Of a DNA stretch of 64,000 nt, positions 52,920 to 63,446 are shown in pieces. Each line of letters opens with the position of its first letter. The stretch's first letter is position 1. The stretch lies in NCBI RefSeq assembly GCF_017052595.1, contig NZ_JAFIDB010000001.1, positions 1 through 64,000 of the forward strand, in the 5' to 3' direction. Source of the stretch: Mycoplasma procyoni. GTDB lineage: Bacteria > Bacillota_I > Bacilli_A > Mycoplasmatales > Metamycoplasmataceae. The notes beneath the pieces were generated by a model. The model searched no databases. It had not been told where the DNA came from and saw only the letters and a program-made list of their open reading frames with translations. The translations under genes were made by a program, and so were the position numbers.

Positions 52920-54110
52920 TTATTTAATAATTTCTGTAACTGATCCGGCACCAACTGTTCTTCCACCTTCACGGATTGAGAATTTTGTACCTTGTTCAAC
53001 AGCGATAGGAGCGATTAGTTCAACTGTTAAGTCAACGTTGTCTCCTGGCATAACCATTTCTCTACCAGCTTCAAATTTAATTCCACCTGTAACGTCTGTT
53101 GTTCTGAAGTAGAATTGTGGTTTGTAGTTTTGGAAGAATGGTGTGTGACGTCCACCTTCTTCTTTTTTAAGAGCATAAATAGCTGCTTTAAACACTGTGT
53201 GAGGAACGATTGTTTTTGGTTTAGCAATAACTTGTCCTCTTTCGATTTCTGTTCTGTCTACTCCACGTAGTAGAACTCCGGCGTTATCTCCGGCCATAGC
53301 TGATTCAAGGTTTTTTCTGAACATTTCAATCCCTGTAACAACTGTTTTCTTAGGTTCAGCTTTGTATCCAACGATTTCAACTTCTTCGTTAACTTTAACT
53401 TGTCCTCTTTCAACTTTACCTGTAGCAACTGTTCCACGTCCTGTAATTGTGAAAACGTCTTCAACAGCCATTAAGAATGGTTTATCCATTTCTCTAGCAG
53501 GAGCGTCGATGTATGTGTCAACTGCGTCCATTAGTTCGTAGATTTTTTGTTCTCATTGAGCTTGTCCATCTAGAGCACCTCTAGCTGATCCTCTAATAAC
53601 TGGAGTGTTGTCTCCATCAAAATCATATGAAGATAATAGATCTCTAATTTCCATTTCAACTAGATCAACCATTTCTTCTTCACCAGCTAATAAGTCTACT
53701 TTGTTTAAGAAAACAACGATTTTTGGAACTCCAACTTGTTTTGAAAGTAGGATGTGTTCTCTTGTTTGAGGCATTGGTCCATCTGTAGCAGCAACTACTA
53801 AGATAGCACCGTCCATTTGTGCAGCCCCTGTAATCATGTTTTTAACGTAGTCAGCGTGACCTGGACAGTCAACGTGTGCGTAGTGTCTTTTTTCTGTTTC
53901 GTATTCGATGTGAGCTGTGTTAATTGTAATTCCACGTGCTCTTTCTTCTGGAGCAGCATCGATTGAAGCGTAGTCTTTAGCTTCAGCTAGTCCTTTTTTA
54001 GATAAAACAGTAGCAATAGCAGCTGTTAAAGTAGTTTTACCGTGATCAACGTGACCGATTGTACCGATATTTACGTGTTCTTTAGATCTATCAAAATTTA
54101 ATTTTGCCAT
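52920..54110 (-). CDS. tuf: Elongation factor Tu
   Basis: 396 residues. Delivers aminoacyl-tRNA to the ribosome. G motifs [33 protein letters not shown]; domain II/III signatures [13 protein letters not shown] and [35 protein letters not shown]-Trp at 53553. Preceded by AAAGGAT and a long leader with nested stems (54153-54210). Codon use is richer in G/C at third positions than in the neighbours, fitting high expression. Confidence 0.98.
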
Positions 54111-54152
54111 ATTTCTAATCCTTTCATTTTTAAAAAAATTGTTATTTTAAAT

Positions 54153-54210
54153 GCATTTAAAACCAACCTTAGAATAGTCTTTCAGCTATTTCCCATCCAT
54201 ATTTAAATGC
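54153..54210 (-). promoter_or_regulatory. Structured tuf leader
   Basis: GCATTTAAA (54202-54210) pairs with TTTAAATGC (54153-54161) on the minus strand, enclosing the smaller stem AATAG/CTATT. It lies between the tuf -10 (54237-54242) and the start codon. Confidence 0.5.
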
Positions 54211-54286
54211 TCTGTAATGTCCTTATTTGTAATTACATTATATATTTTACCAAAAAAAGCAAAATTCAAAAATTAATAACAAAAAA

Positions 54287-54307
54287 GCTACCCGTGGTAG
54301 GGGTAGC
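54287..54307. terminator. G+C-rich hairpin, probable terminator
   Basis: Seven-bp stem of GCTACCC/GGGTAGC with T-runs on each side; placed to end a uvrB read-through transcript or a plus-strand RNA. Confidence 0.6.
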
Positions 54308-54627
54308 CTTTTTCTGTTATTTTATTATTATCTTATGAAAATATTTAATCAAGTTTTGAATTTTAATTCTGATAGTGAATTAAATTATTGTAAGCATGAA
54401 GTAAAAAGGAGTTAACAAAACTTTATTATATGAAACTTCAATTTGATAATGAACTAAATAAAACAAATCTATATGTATATGTATAAGTAATTATGATATT
54501 TTGCATAGAGTTTTAATCTATGCGAAATTATTATAAAACTTTTTTTTTTTTTGCAAAAGAAATTAAAAAAAGTTGTTTTTTGGCCTAAAATTGCACTTTT
54601 TGGAAAAATGAACTTTTCTCAAAGTTG

Positions 54628-56610
54628 CTAATTATCAGAGTTTTCATCCATTTCAGCTCTGTATTCTAAAATCAGATCTCTGATCTTGATTGCGTTTTCA
54701 TAATCTTGTTTTTCAACGTATTCTTGTTTTTTGATTTGTAGCTGTTCAATGATGTTTTCAATGTCTTTGTTTGATTGAATATGTTTGCTTTTTTTCTTTT
54801 TAAGAATCTCATTAACAAATGGATTTTCAATTGGATCTGAAATTGGCTTGATGATTGTTTTTGGCACAATATTGTTTTTGGTGTTGTAAGCGATTTGAAT
54901 CTCTCTTTTTTCTTGATTATCTTTGATTGTTTCTGCAATTGCTTCGTTGATATTATCAGCAAATAAAATCGCTTTTCCATGATCATTTCTAGCAACACGC
55001 CCAATCATCTGAATGAGTGCTGTTTTAGATCTTGAAAAACCAGCAACATCAGCTTCTGTGATCATAATCAAAGAAACTTCAGGTAAATCAATCCCTTCTT
55101 TTAAAAGGTTAACTCCAACAACAACATCATAAATTCCTTTACGCAGCTTTCTTAAAATTTCATTACGCTCAAAAGTTTTTAGTTCAGAGTGTAAATAAGC
55201 TGACTTGATTTTTTTAAGCTCAAGAGCAGCCGATAATTCTTCAGATGCTCTTTTAGTTGCTGTCATGATCAGTGTTCTTTCTTTTTTGTCAATTTGACTT
55301 TGCAGTTCTTCAAAGATTCTGCTAAATTGATTTTCTGTTGGAGCAACTTCAATAACAGGATCTAAAAGACCTGTAGGACGAATAATTTGTCTAACGATCT
55401 CACCGTTTGTTGTTTCGAGTTCGTATTCTCCCGGAGTCGCTGAAATAAAAATAGTTTGATTCTTAATTTCTTGAAATTCAGCAAATTTTAAAGGACGGTT
55501 ATCAAGAGCTGAAGGAAGTCTGAATCCATAATCCACTAATTTTCTTTTTCTTGAGTAATCTCCTTCATACATTCCATTAAGTTGTGGAACTGTAATGTGA
55601 GACTCATCAATAAAAATAAGGGCATCTTCAGGTAAATAGTCCATTAAAGTATAAGGTTTTTGACCTTCTGATCTACGATCAAAGTGCCTTGAGTAGTTTT
55701 CGATTCCTGAACAAAATCCAAATTCAGCTAAAGAGTCTAAATCTGTTGTAACTCTTTCTCTAAGTCTTTGTTCTTCAACTAATTTGCCATTTTGCTTGAA
55801 ATATTCTAGCCGCTCTTTGAGTTCTTCTTTGATTGTTTCAATAGCAATATTCAGTGTGTTTTGGTTGACTGTGTAGGCTTCTGCAGGATAAATTGTGTAA
55901 TTAAAAAATTCACCTGTGATTTTTTTAGCAGATGGTTCGATTGTTGAAATTTTTTCAATTTCATCACCAAAAAAGTCAATTCTGACATTGAAATCGCTAC
56001 TTCAAGAAGGAGCGAGTTCAACAACATCGCCTTTGACTCTTAAAAATCCTGGAGCAGGATTTTCAAGTGTTCTTTGATAACCTATTTTGATTAGTTTTTT
56101 GATGAAATCACTTCTTGAGATCTTTTCATTTTTTTCTACATAAACAAAGTTTGAAGCATATTCTTCAGGATTAAGTGCACCATAAATTGCAGCAACAGAG
56201 GAGACAATAATTGTATCTCTTCTTGTTTTGATTGCATTCATCGCTGACATTCTCATTGACTCTAAATCTCAGTTTGTTTTGGAACTTTTTTCACGATATT
56301 GATCAGTTGCAACAGAGTAATATTCTGGACGATAAAAATCGAAATGCGAAACAAAATACTCAACTTTGTTGTTTGGGAAAAGTTGTTTCATTTCTGAAAA
56401 AAGTTGCGAAGCTAAAGTCTTGTTGTGAGAAAGAATAATTGCAGGTCTGTTTGTTTCTTTAATAATGTTGGCCATTGTGAAAGTTTTTCCACTACCTGTT
56501 ACCCCTAATAAAACTTGGTGTTTTTTATTTTGGTTTATTCCTTCTACAAGTTCTTTGATTGCTTTAGGTTGATCCCCTTTAGGTTCATTTTTTGAATTAA
56601 GTATAAACAT
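54628..56610 (-). CDS. uvrB: UvrB excinuclease subunit
   Basis: 660 residues. Damage-verification helicase of nucleotide excision repair. Walker [16 protein letters not shown] (~40), beta-hairpin [24 protein letters not shown] (Walker B), [20 protein letters not shown] and [10 protein letters not shown] (motifs V/VI), and a C-terminal UVR motif ([27 protein letters not shown]) that binds UvrC. TGA-Trp at 56269, 56002 and elsewhere. No Shine-Dalgarno; TATAAT ends 6 nt upstream. Confidence 0.97.
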
Positions 56611-56616
56611 AAATAA

Positions 56617-56622
56617 ATTATA
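56617..56622 (-). promoter_or_regulatory. uvrB -10 (leaderless)
   Basis: TATAAT on the minus strand, 6 nt before the uvrB ATG. Confidence 0.6.
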
Positions 56623-56657
56623 AAGAAAATTGCTTTTTTAACTAATAGTTAATAAAA

Positions 56658-56687
56658 AAATCAAAAAGATTAGGATCTTTTTGATTT
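56658..56687 (-). terminator. Terminator overlapping the end of the Pr6Pr-like gene
   Basis: Thirteen-bp stem AAATCAAAAAGAT/ATCTTTTTGATTT that contains the stop codon of the gene upstream (TAA at 56670-56672), and is followed by TTTTTTT on the minus strand. Confidence 0.8.
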
Positions 56688-57452
56688 TTGTGATTTTCTT
56701 CATCTTTTGAAGTCTTTAATGTAGCATGTTTCTTTGTCGTATTTGATTCTTAAAACTGCTTTTCAAAATAGTGAAAGACCTAAAGGAATTGCAAACGCTA
56801 AAACAAACATTAAAATGTCTAAAACAACTACTACACCGATATTTCCGCCTTTGTAGAAGAAAGGTTTTAGGAAATTACCAAAGGTATAAACTACAACTCC
56901 CTCGTTTAATGTTCCTTTGTAGTATGCATATGTTGAGAAATAAAGCACTAACATAAACACAAAGTACAGAAAGACATAAAGGCCAATGTAAAATAAAACT
57001 TTGTTGTTAATTGTAATTTGTTTTCTTACTAAAATTAAGATAATAAATCCTAATATTGGGTTAATTGCGTGTGTAATTAAAGAGTTAATTGATTGATAAA
57101 CGTTTTTTCAATCTGATGTAAAAGCAATTAGTGTTCAGTAAATAATGAAAGTAATTGTAATCAGTGTTACAGTACCAAAAAGTGCTTTTTTGATTCACTC
57201 ATTATTATAAAGACCAAAACACACAAGTGCTGTTCCTAATAAAAAGTTTGATTGATAAGTAAAGTAGAATAAGCTGCTTAAGTTTAAAAATACAACTTGC
57301 ATTCTTAATGGCTTAACACCCGCTCTATCGAAACTGAAGATATCGATAAAAGTGAATATTGTTGTAATTGTTAAAACAAACAATCCAAAGATAAAAGAAA
57401 GTAATTTAACTTTGCTTAATTTTAGATTGTGAAGACCAAAATTTTTTGTCAT
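56670..57452 (-). CDS. Six-TM membrane protein, Pr6Pr/MAGa3780-like
   Basis: 260 residues. About six hydrophobic helices, with FYFTYQSNFLLGTALVCFG matching the YFT.QSN motif of the Pr6Pr family, and a short basic cytoplasmic tail (KSQKSKRS). I recall this family as MAGa3780 in mycoplasmas; function unknown. TGA-Trp codons in LYNNEW and DFKRW. AAGGAG site; the gene starts within 10 nt of the plsY stop. Confidence 0.7.
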
Positions 57453-57460
57453 ATTTCTCC

Positions 57461-58162
57461 TTATTTTTTTGCAGAGAATTTATTCTCTGTTCCTTTAAAT
57501 AGCCTAATTATATTAGATTTGTGAGAAAAGATTACAAAAAAGTGTGAAATTAAGACTACTAATGGATTGATTCAATAAAGATTTTCGTGTCCTAATGGTC
57601 TTCAGTTGAATCAACCTAAAGGTCCTAAAATAAATCAAGGAGCAAAGGAAATTGCGATTAAAACTATTGGTACAAAGATTGATCCAACTGAAATGTATCT
57701 TGTTCAAAATACAACAGCCAAAAAGAGAATTACTCCAATGATTGTAACAATTAGGTTCATTGAGATGATTAGACCTAATAAGCTTGCAGCACCTTTTCCA
57801 CCTTTAAATTTAAAGTATAAAGGTCAAATGTGGCCAATTACAACTCCAAGACCTCCAATTTGAGGCACTAAATAAATTAGTGAGCTTGCATAAATTGGTG
57901 AGCTAGTTGCGTATGTGTTTACTAAAGAAACACTAACAACGACTATAAGTGCCTTCAAGATATCAAATATAAAGATTGGTAAAGCAAACTTTGCTCCATA
58001 AACTCTGAGTGCATTTGTTGAACCTGCATTGTAAGAACCTTTTGTTCTGATGTCTTCTTTTCTTTTCTTTCTACTGAAGATAATTGAGAGGTTAATAGAA
58101 CCAACTAAATAACCTATTACTAAAGCAACGAAATTTGCTAATATCATTCCTAAAATACTCAT
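57461..58162 (-). CDS. plsY: Acyl-phosphate:glycerol-3-phosphate acyltransferase PlsY
   Basis: 233 residues. Membrane enzyme that transfers the acyl group from acyl-phosphate (made by PlsX) to glycerol-3-phosphate (made by GpsA). Motifs: YLVGSINLSIIFS, KGSYNAGSTNALRVYG, and GHIWPLYFKFKGGKGAA. TGA-Trp at 57824 and others. With fakA, plsX, gpsA and cls, the window covers most of phospholipid synthesis. It lies 10 nt after ktrB. Confidence 0.95.
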
Positions 58163-58172
58163 TTTTTCCTTT

Positions 58173-59777
58173 CTAACCTATTGCAAGGTCTTCTTCTAAA
58201 TAACTGTATTTACTAAATTTGTGATTATTGCTTCCTCATACAAGTACTGTTGATGAAATTCCTAATTGTCCAAAGAACATTACTGAAACTAAGATTAGCT
58301 TGCTTGCTAAATTGAGTTGAGATGTAAGACCAGTTGTTAGTCCGGATGTTCCGAAGGCTGAAGAAACTTCAAAGAAGATGTGAATTGAGTTGTAGTGTCT
58401 TTGTCCATCAATTGGTTTTCAAGGAATGTTTCCTCCTAAAATGTCAAACGATGTACTTAAGACAATTACAGAAATAAAGCACATAATCAGCGAAACAAAC
58501 AGAACTATTGAAGCCTGATTTACTGTTTTTTCATTGATTTTTCTTTTGAAAACGTGTGTGTAATCCCTTCCTCTCATTCTTGAAAGTAAGTTTAAGAAAA
58601 TAAGGGCTAAAGTGGTAGAACGAATTCCTCCTCCTGTTGAAGATGGTGAAGCACCAATGAACATCAATACAGATAATAAAATAACTGAAATGTCATTTAA
58701 ATTATAAAGATCCATTGTTGCAAACCCAGCACTTCTTGTTGAAAATACAGCAAAAACCAGTGCAAATATTTTATCAAAACCACTTCCATAATTATAACCT
58801 TTTGTACCATTTCCTCAGTATAAAGGATCTGAAGAAGCACTGTGTCAAAAGGAGCTTGGTGATTTATCTAATAGTTCTGAAGGAATTATTAGAGCAATTC
58901 CTACAAATGCAACTAAGAAATAAGTTAATAGTCCAACTTTTGAAAACAGAGAAAACTTGTGTCTGTTTTTGTGTCTTTTGAAAAGAGACACAAAATACAT
59001 ATAAATATCAAACACAACTGGATAACCAATTCCACCAATAATTAATAATCCTAATAATCAAATTTGAATAACGTGATTTGAGTAATAAGGTGCTAGCGAG
59101 TGTTCTCCAATAATATCAAAACCTGCATTATTAATTGCTGTAATTGAGTGGAAAATTGCAAATCTTAAAGAAAGATTTAAGTCCCCTTTTGGATTATTAA
59201 CAAAAGAAGCAGCTTCAAAATTTCCATCCATAAAATAAAACATAAATGTTAAAGCGATTGAAGAAAAAATGATTAATACCAAAATAACACTAACAGAAAC
59301 CAAAATTACTCTTTTGATCTCTCCTAAACTATTGGAACTTCTTTCTAAAGCTAAAACATCCCTTTGGAAGATTCCGAGCTTAACTCCAAAAATATAGTTG
59401 ATAATATAGACTTTGATCGCAAATACACCTATACCACCAAACAAAATTAAGATGGCAATGACGGCCTGTCCAAATATCGTCCAAGTTTTTCCTGTTGCAG
59501 CAACCACTAACCCTGTGTCACTAAAAGCAGAAGCTGCTGTAAATAAAGAATCTCAGTAGCTTACTGAATTTTTGGAAACTTGAGATATATCAGATCAAAG
59601 CAATAAAGAACCGGTTATAGTTATTAAAAAATAAACAAGAAACACATATCAAATTTTTCCAACCTTACGGTGAAACTTATGTCTTAAATTGACAAAAAAA
59701 TAAATAAGGTCTCTAAACTTGAAACGATTTAGTTTTCTTGTTTTAGTTTTTCTATTTCTTTTTCTTATTTTTCTCAT
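58173..59777 (-). CDS. ktrB: Potassium transporter membrane subunit KtrB (TrkH family)
   Basis: 534 residues. Strongly basic N-terminus (KIRKRNRKTKTRKLNRFKF), about eight TM helices and four P-loops. Selectivity filter-like segments are FSDTGL, NNAGF, STRSAGFA and FGTSGLT, each with the conserved central Gly. TGA-Trp codons. Divergent from ktrA, which is transcribed the other way from 59916. Its TATAAT ends 11 nt before the ATG with no Shine-Dalgarno. Confidence 0.93.
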
Positions 59778-59915
59778 ATTGTTTTAAAATTATATTAAAA
59801 TTAATAAAATAAAGCAAAAAAACATCAAAAAATTGAAAATAAGCTTTAATTTTTTGTTTTTTATAAAAGTTTATTGGCTTTTTGCTTTTTTTATTAAAAT
59901 TAATTAGAGGTTTAT

Positions 59916-60623
59916 ATGAGAAGAAAAAATCAGGGAATATGTGTTATTGGAGCGGGTCGTTTTGGACAAGCTGTAATTTCACAACTTTTTAAATTAAATA
60001 AGCAAGTAATAGCCATTGATAAAGAGGAAAAGAATTTAACTTTTGTTAAAGATTCAACAGTTGCTACTTATGTAACTGATGCTGCTGACTTAAAAGCTTT
60101 AGAAGCTTTAGGAATCGGAGATATTGATACAGTAATTGTTGCTCTAACAGATAACATTGAAATTATTGCAGCTCTTTTAGAACTTGGAATAAAAAATATT
60201 ATTGCAAGAGCTAACAACCACAGACATGCACGTGTTTTACAAAAAATCGGAGTTCATATGATTGTTAGACCAGAAGAAGAAGCAGGAATTCGTACAGCTC
60301 TGTTTGCTACTAACAAATCATTCTTAAAATACACAAATGACCTACAAGAACTTGGAGATGGTTATGTAGTTGGTTCAGCAACCTTAACCTCTTCAAAACT
60401 CTTTGGAATCAGTCTTAAAAAAACTAATTTCACTTCTTTAAATGTTATCGTTGTTATGGTTAAAAGAAAATCAAATTCTTTCTTACCAGATGGTAACTTT
60501 AAATTAGAAAAAGATGACTTGGTTACTTTTATTGGTAAAGTTGACGATGTTATTTCAGCCTTTGAAATGATTTCAGATCCAAATATTGAAAAAAATACAC
60601 AAAAAAGCGAAGAAAAAATCTAG
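59916..60623 (+). CDS. ktrA: Potassium uptake regulatory subunit KtrA (RCK)
   Basis: 235 residues. RCK_N with Rossmann motif CVIGAGRFGQAVISQL and the acidic residue in VIAIDKEEKN, then RCK_C (GISLKKTNFTSLNVIVVMVKR...DLVTFIGKVDDVISAF). Binds nucleotide and gates KtrB. Start at AGAGG. Divergent from ktrB, so each has its own promoter in the 138-bp gap. Confidence 0.95.
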   Translation: MRRKNQGICVIGAGRFGQAVISQLFKLNKQVIAIDKEEKNLTFVKDSTVATYVTDAADLKALEALGIGDIDTVIVALTDNIEIIAALLELGIKNIIARANNHRHARVLQKIGVHMIVRPEEEAGIRTALFATNKSFLKYTNDLQELGDGYVVGSATLTSSKLFGISLKKTNFTSLNVIVVMVKRKSNSFLPDGNFKLEKDDLVTFIGKVDDVISAFEMISDPNIEKNTQKSEEKI

Positions 60624-60639
60624 TGCAAACTAGATTTTT
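60614..60639. terminator. Terminator between ktrA and the LRR gene
   Basis: AAAAATCTAG-TGCAAA-CTAGATTTTT, serving both convergent genes. Confidence 0.85.
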
Positions 60640-61408
60640 ATAATACGATTTTTTCTATTTCAACATCAGATTCAAAGCTTGCTGAGTCTAAAGTACTATT
60701 ATCAAAGTTAATTTTTAGTTCTTCGTTTTCTCCATCTTCAGACTCAAAAACAATCTTTTGTACATTGCTAAATTCTTTAAATCCAAAAAGATAATTTAAG
60801 TTAAAAAATTCAAATTCCACTGTGTGCGTGTTATTTTTGAAATCTTTATGATTAAGTTCAATTGTTTTAAATGTGGTTTCTTTTTGATTTAAAAACACAA
60901 GATTCTTTGTGTTTTTAAAGATTAGTGTGGTTATGTTTTTATTTTCTCAAAAAGGATTTGAATAAAGCTCAATATAAGGATTCTCAAAGGTTATTGTTTC
61001 AATTTCATTAGATATAAAAGCATCTTCTTCAATTTCTGTGATGTTTTCTTTAATTACTAAATTTTTGATTTTATTAAAACCAAAAGCAGAGTTTTCAATC
61101 ACACTAATTTTTGAGTTTAAATTAAGTTGTGAAATCTTATTAGACTCAAAAGCGGATGTTCCAATTTTCTTTAAATTAGAATTAAATACAACTTCTGAAA
61201 TATCATTGGACATAAAGGCTGAAAACTCAATTTCTTCTAAGTTTTTAGGAAGGATCACTTTAAAAATCTTTTGTTTTAGTTGTGCTGCAAAGGCAAAAGC
61301 TTCAATTTTTGTGAGTTGTTCTAAAGAACTTAGGTCTAAAACTCCTTGTTTATAAAATTTGCTGTTTGATAACAATTCTTGAGAATTTTCTTTATTTATT
61401 ACTTTCAT
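60638..61408 (-). CDS. Non-exported LRR_5 protein
   Basis: 256 residues. No signal peptide or lipobox (start VINKENSQELLSNSK). Five LRR_5 units of 22-23 residues follow (e.g. LPKNLEEIEFSAFMSNDISEVVF, NSKISVIENSAFGFNKIKNLVI), then a beta-rich C-terminal part (~150-256). One TGA-Trp. Unlike the LRR proteins at 22-33 kb it is probably cytoplasmic. Divergent from the bacteriocin-like gene; a TTGATT (overlapping the palindrome TTTGATTAATCAAA) and TACAAT with 17-nt spacing form its promoter. Confidence 0.8.
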
Positions 61409-61452
61409 TTTTGCTCCTTTTTTATTGTTTTAATAAATTGTAGCACTTTTTA

Positions 61453-61466
61453 TTTGATTAATCAAA
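61453..61466. promoter_or_regulatory. Palindrome TTTGATTAATCAAA over the LRR promoter
   Basis: Perfect 14-bp inverted repeat overlapping the minus-strand -35, in the gap between the LRR protein and the bacteriocin-like gene. Candidate operator. Confidence 0.5.
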
Positions 61467-61603
61467 AAGCTGTAGTTATTGACATCTTTTGACAATTTTT
61501 TTATGGACTAAATTAGGAACTTTTCTGTATTTTTTCCCATATTTTTCCTTTTTAGGCCTATTTTGGCAAAAAATTTCTATTCTAGAGAGAAAGGAGGTGA
61601 AAA

Positions 61604-61858
61604 ATGGATACAAGCAAACTTAAAAAACTATCAGAACAAGACTGCAATGAAATCGGCGGAGCTGGTTTTGCTGCTATCGTTCCTTTTATTCCTTTAATCG
61701 TTAGTTCTATAGCTTCTTTAGTTGGTAGTTTTAAAAGTTTAGTAAGCTCTTCTGGAGAAATCAAAACAAAAGAAGGATTGACTCAAAAATGAGATAATCC
61801 TTCAAATGCTCCAAAAGAAGCAAAAAGCTCTGTTACACCAATATATTTCATTTATTAA
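61604..61858 (+). CDS. Double-glycine-leader, bacteriocin-like peptide
   Basis: 84 residues. Leader KLSEQDCNEIGGA has the LSxxELxxIxGG spacing of class II bacteriocin precursors if cut after GGA (GG or GA), giving a ~64-residue mature peptide. The core begins with a hydrophobic, Gly/Ala/Ser-rich stretch (FAAIVPFIPLIVSSIASLVG), as in pore-forming peptides, then a charged tail with a TGA-Trp and end VTPIYFIY. The ribosome site AAAGGAGGTGA is the perfect complement of the 16S 3' end, and much stronger than others here. No C39-type peptidase transporter is in the window. A small exported membrane-active peptide is the best guess. Confidence 0.7.
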
Positions 61859-61891
61859 TCAGCTTTAGAGTCCTTTTTTTGTAAGTTTTTG

Positions 61892-61897
61892 TATAAT
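61892..61897 (+). promoter_or_regulatory. cls -10 (leaderless)
   Basis: TATAAT ends 6 nt before the cls ATG with no Shine-Dalgarno between. Confidence 0.6.
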
Positions 61898-61903
61898 TTA
61901 AAT

Positions 61904-63406
61904 ATGTTTAACAAAAAGATAATTAAAAACATTGTTTATTTCTCTTTTTTAGCAATTCTTGCAATAATGTTTGCGCTGCTGCTTTTTGCTTTTGTAATGT
62001 ACATTATAGATAGCCCTAGAAAATGAACTATAATCGTTTTATCAGTTTTATATATCATTAATATTAGCTCAATTGTTTTCGTTTTTTTACAACACAGAAA
62101 TAGTGAATCAAAATTCTCTTGAATCTGTGTAATGGTCATTCTTCCCTTTCTTGGACAACTACTCTTTTTAATTTTCGGTAGAAAATATCCCCTAAGAAAA
62201 TCAGAGCTAAAATACTACAAAGACAGACAGGAATATCTTAAAAAAGATTCACCACACCAAGACGAACTACTAAACAGATTTTCTAACTTAACACAAAGAG
62301 AAATCAAAAGTTTCAACAGTAAACTAATTAGCGATGGTTTTGAGTTTTTTGAAGATCTTTTCAATGAAATTCAAAATGCTAAAAAGTATATTTTTATTGA
62401 AATTTTTATTATCAAAAAAAGCTTTGTGTGAAAGGTGCTTAAAAAACTTCTTTTAGAAAAAGCAAAAGAAGGTTTAGAAATAAGATTGATCTTTGATCAC
62501 TTTGGAAGTTTATTGGTAACACAAAAAGAAATAGAGCAACTTGAAAAAGCAGGTATCAAAATTACTATTTACAATAAAGTCTTCTTACCTCTAATCAACT
62601 CAAATTCCTTTTATAGAACACACAAAAAGATTTTTATTATAGATGGTAAGACTGCTTACATCGGCGGAAACAACATCAGCGATGAATACATTGGTTTTTC
62701 AGGCAAATACGGTTATTGAATGGATACTACAATTAAAATTGAAGGTGAGATCATTCAAGAAGTTATAAATTCTTTCATTAAAGACTGAAACAGCTGAAAA
62801 CCAAAAGTTTCAAAAGACACAATGGATATTGAAAATTATCGTCAAAGTTATGAACCACAAAATTCTAATTTAGGTCTTGTTATTGATGGTGGTCCTGATA
62901 TAGATTTTTCAGTTCTTGAAGTCTTTTTATTACAATTAATTTCAGGTGCAAAGAAAAGTATTAAAATTTTCAGTCCCTATTTAATTCCTACACAAAGATT
63001 GTTTTTAGCACTTAAAGAAGCTCTTTTAGTTGGTGTTGAAGTTGAAATCTATATTCCTGGTTTGTTTGATAAAAAATATGTTAAACCAGTTACAATACAA
63101 TTTGCAAAACAACTTCAGTTTTTTGGAGCAAAAATATTTGAATACAATAATATTTTTGCTCACTCAAAATCTTTAATTATAGACAACGAACACGGTTATA
63201 TTGGTACTATGAATTTAGATTTCAGAAGTTTATTTTCTCAATACGAAATAAATATTTTATCTAAAGGTTCTTTAATAAATGATTTCATTGATTATGTTGA
63301 AAAATTAAAAAACGAAGAGGTTATAAAGGAAATATCCCTTAAATCAACTAAGAAAAGTTCTCTTTTACAGAAATTAATAATCGAGATTTTTAAACCTTTA
63401 CTATAA
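61904..63406 (+). CDS. cls: Cardiolipin synthase
   Basis: 500 residues. Condenses two phosphatidylglycerols into cardiolipin. Two or three N-terminal TM helices (residues 10-90), then two PLD domains with HKD motifs: HKKIFIIDGKTAYIGGNN (~245) and HSKSLIIDNEHGYIGTMN (~420). Three TGA-Trp codons. It follows the bacteriocin-like gene but has its own promoter. Confidence 0.95.
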
Positions 63407-63446
63407 ATGTGGTAAAATTTTTATATATTTTAAAAGAGAGGTTTAT

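Larger units (their letters stand above)
54111..54627. other. Intergenic region between uvrB and tuf
   Basis: It holds, on the minus strand, the tuf leader and TATAAT (54237-54242); a G+C-rich hairpin GCTACCC-GTGGTAG-GGGTAGC (54287-54307) with T/A flanks; a hairpin GCATAGA/TCTATGC (54503-54523) followed by T13 on the plus strand (54540-54552); and a 26-codon plus-strand frame at 54335-54415 whose end contains AAAGGAG. No established gene is visible; it may carry a small RNA or gene remains. Confidence 0.5.

Noticed and set aside
53027-53464. Extra minus-strand frames inside tuf
   Set aside because: Out-of-frame Lys/Gln/Leu-rich shadows of the tuf coding strand.
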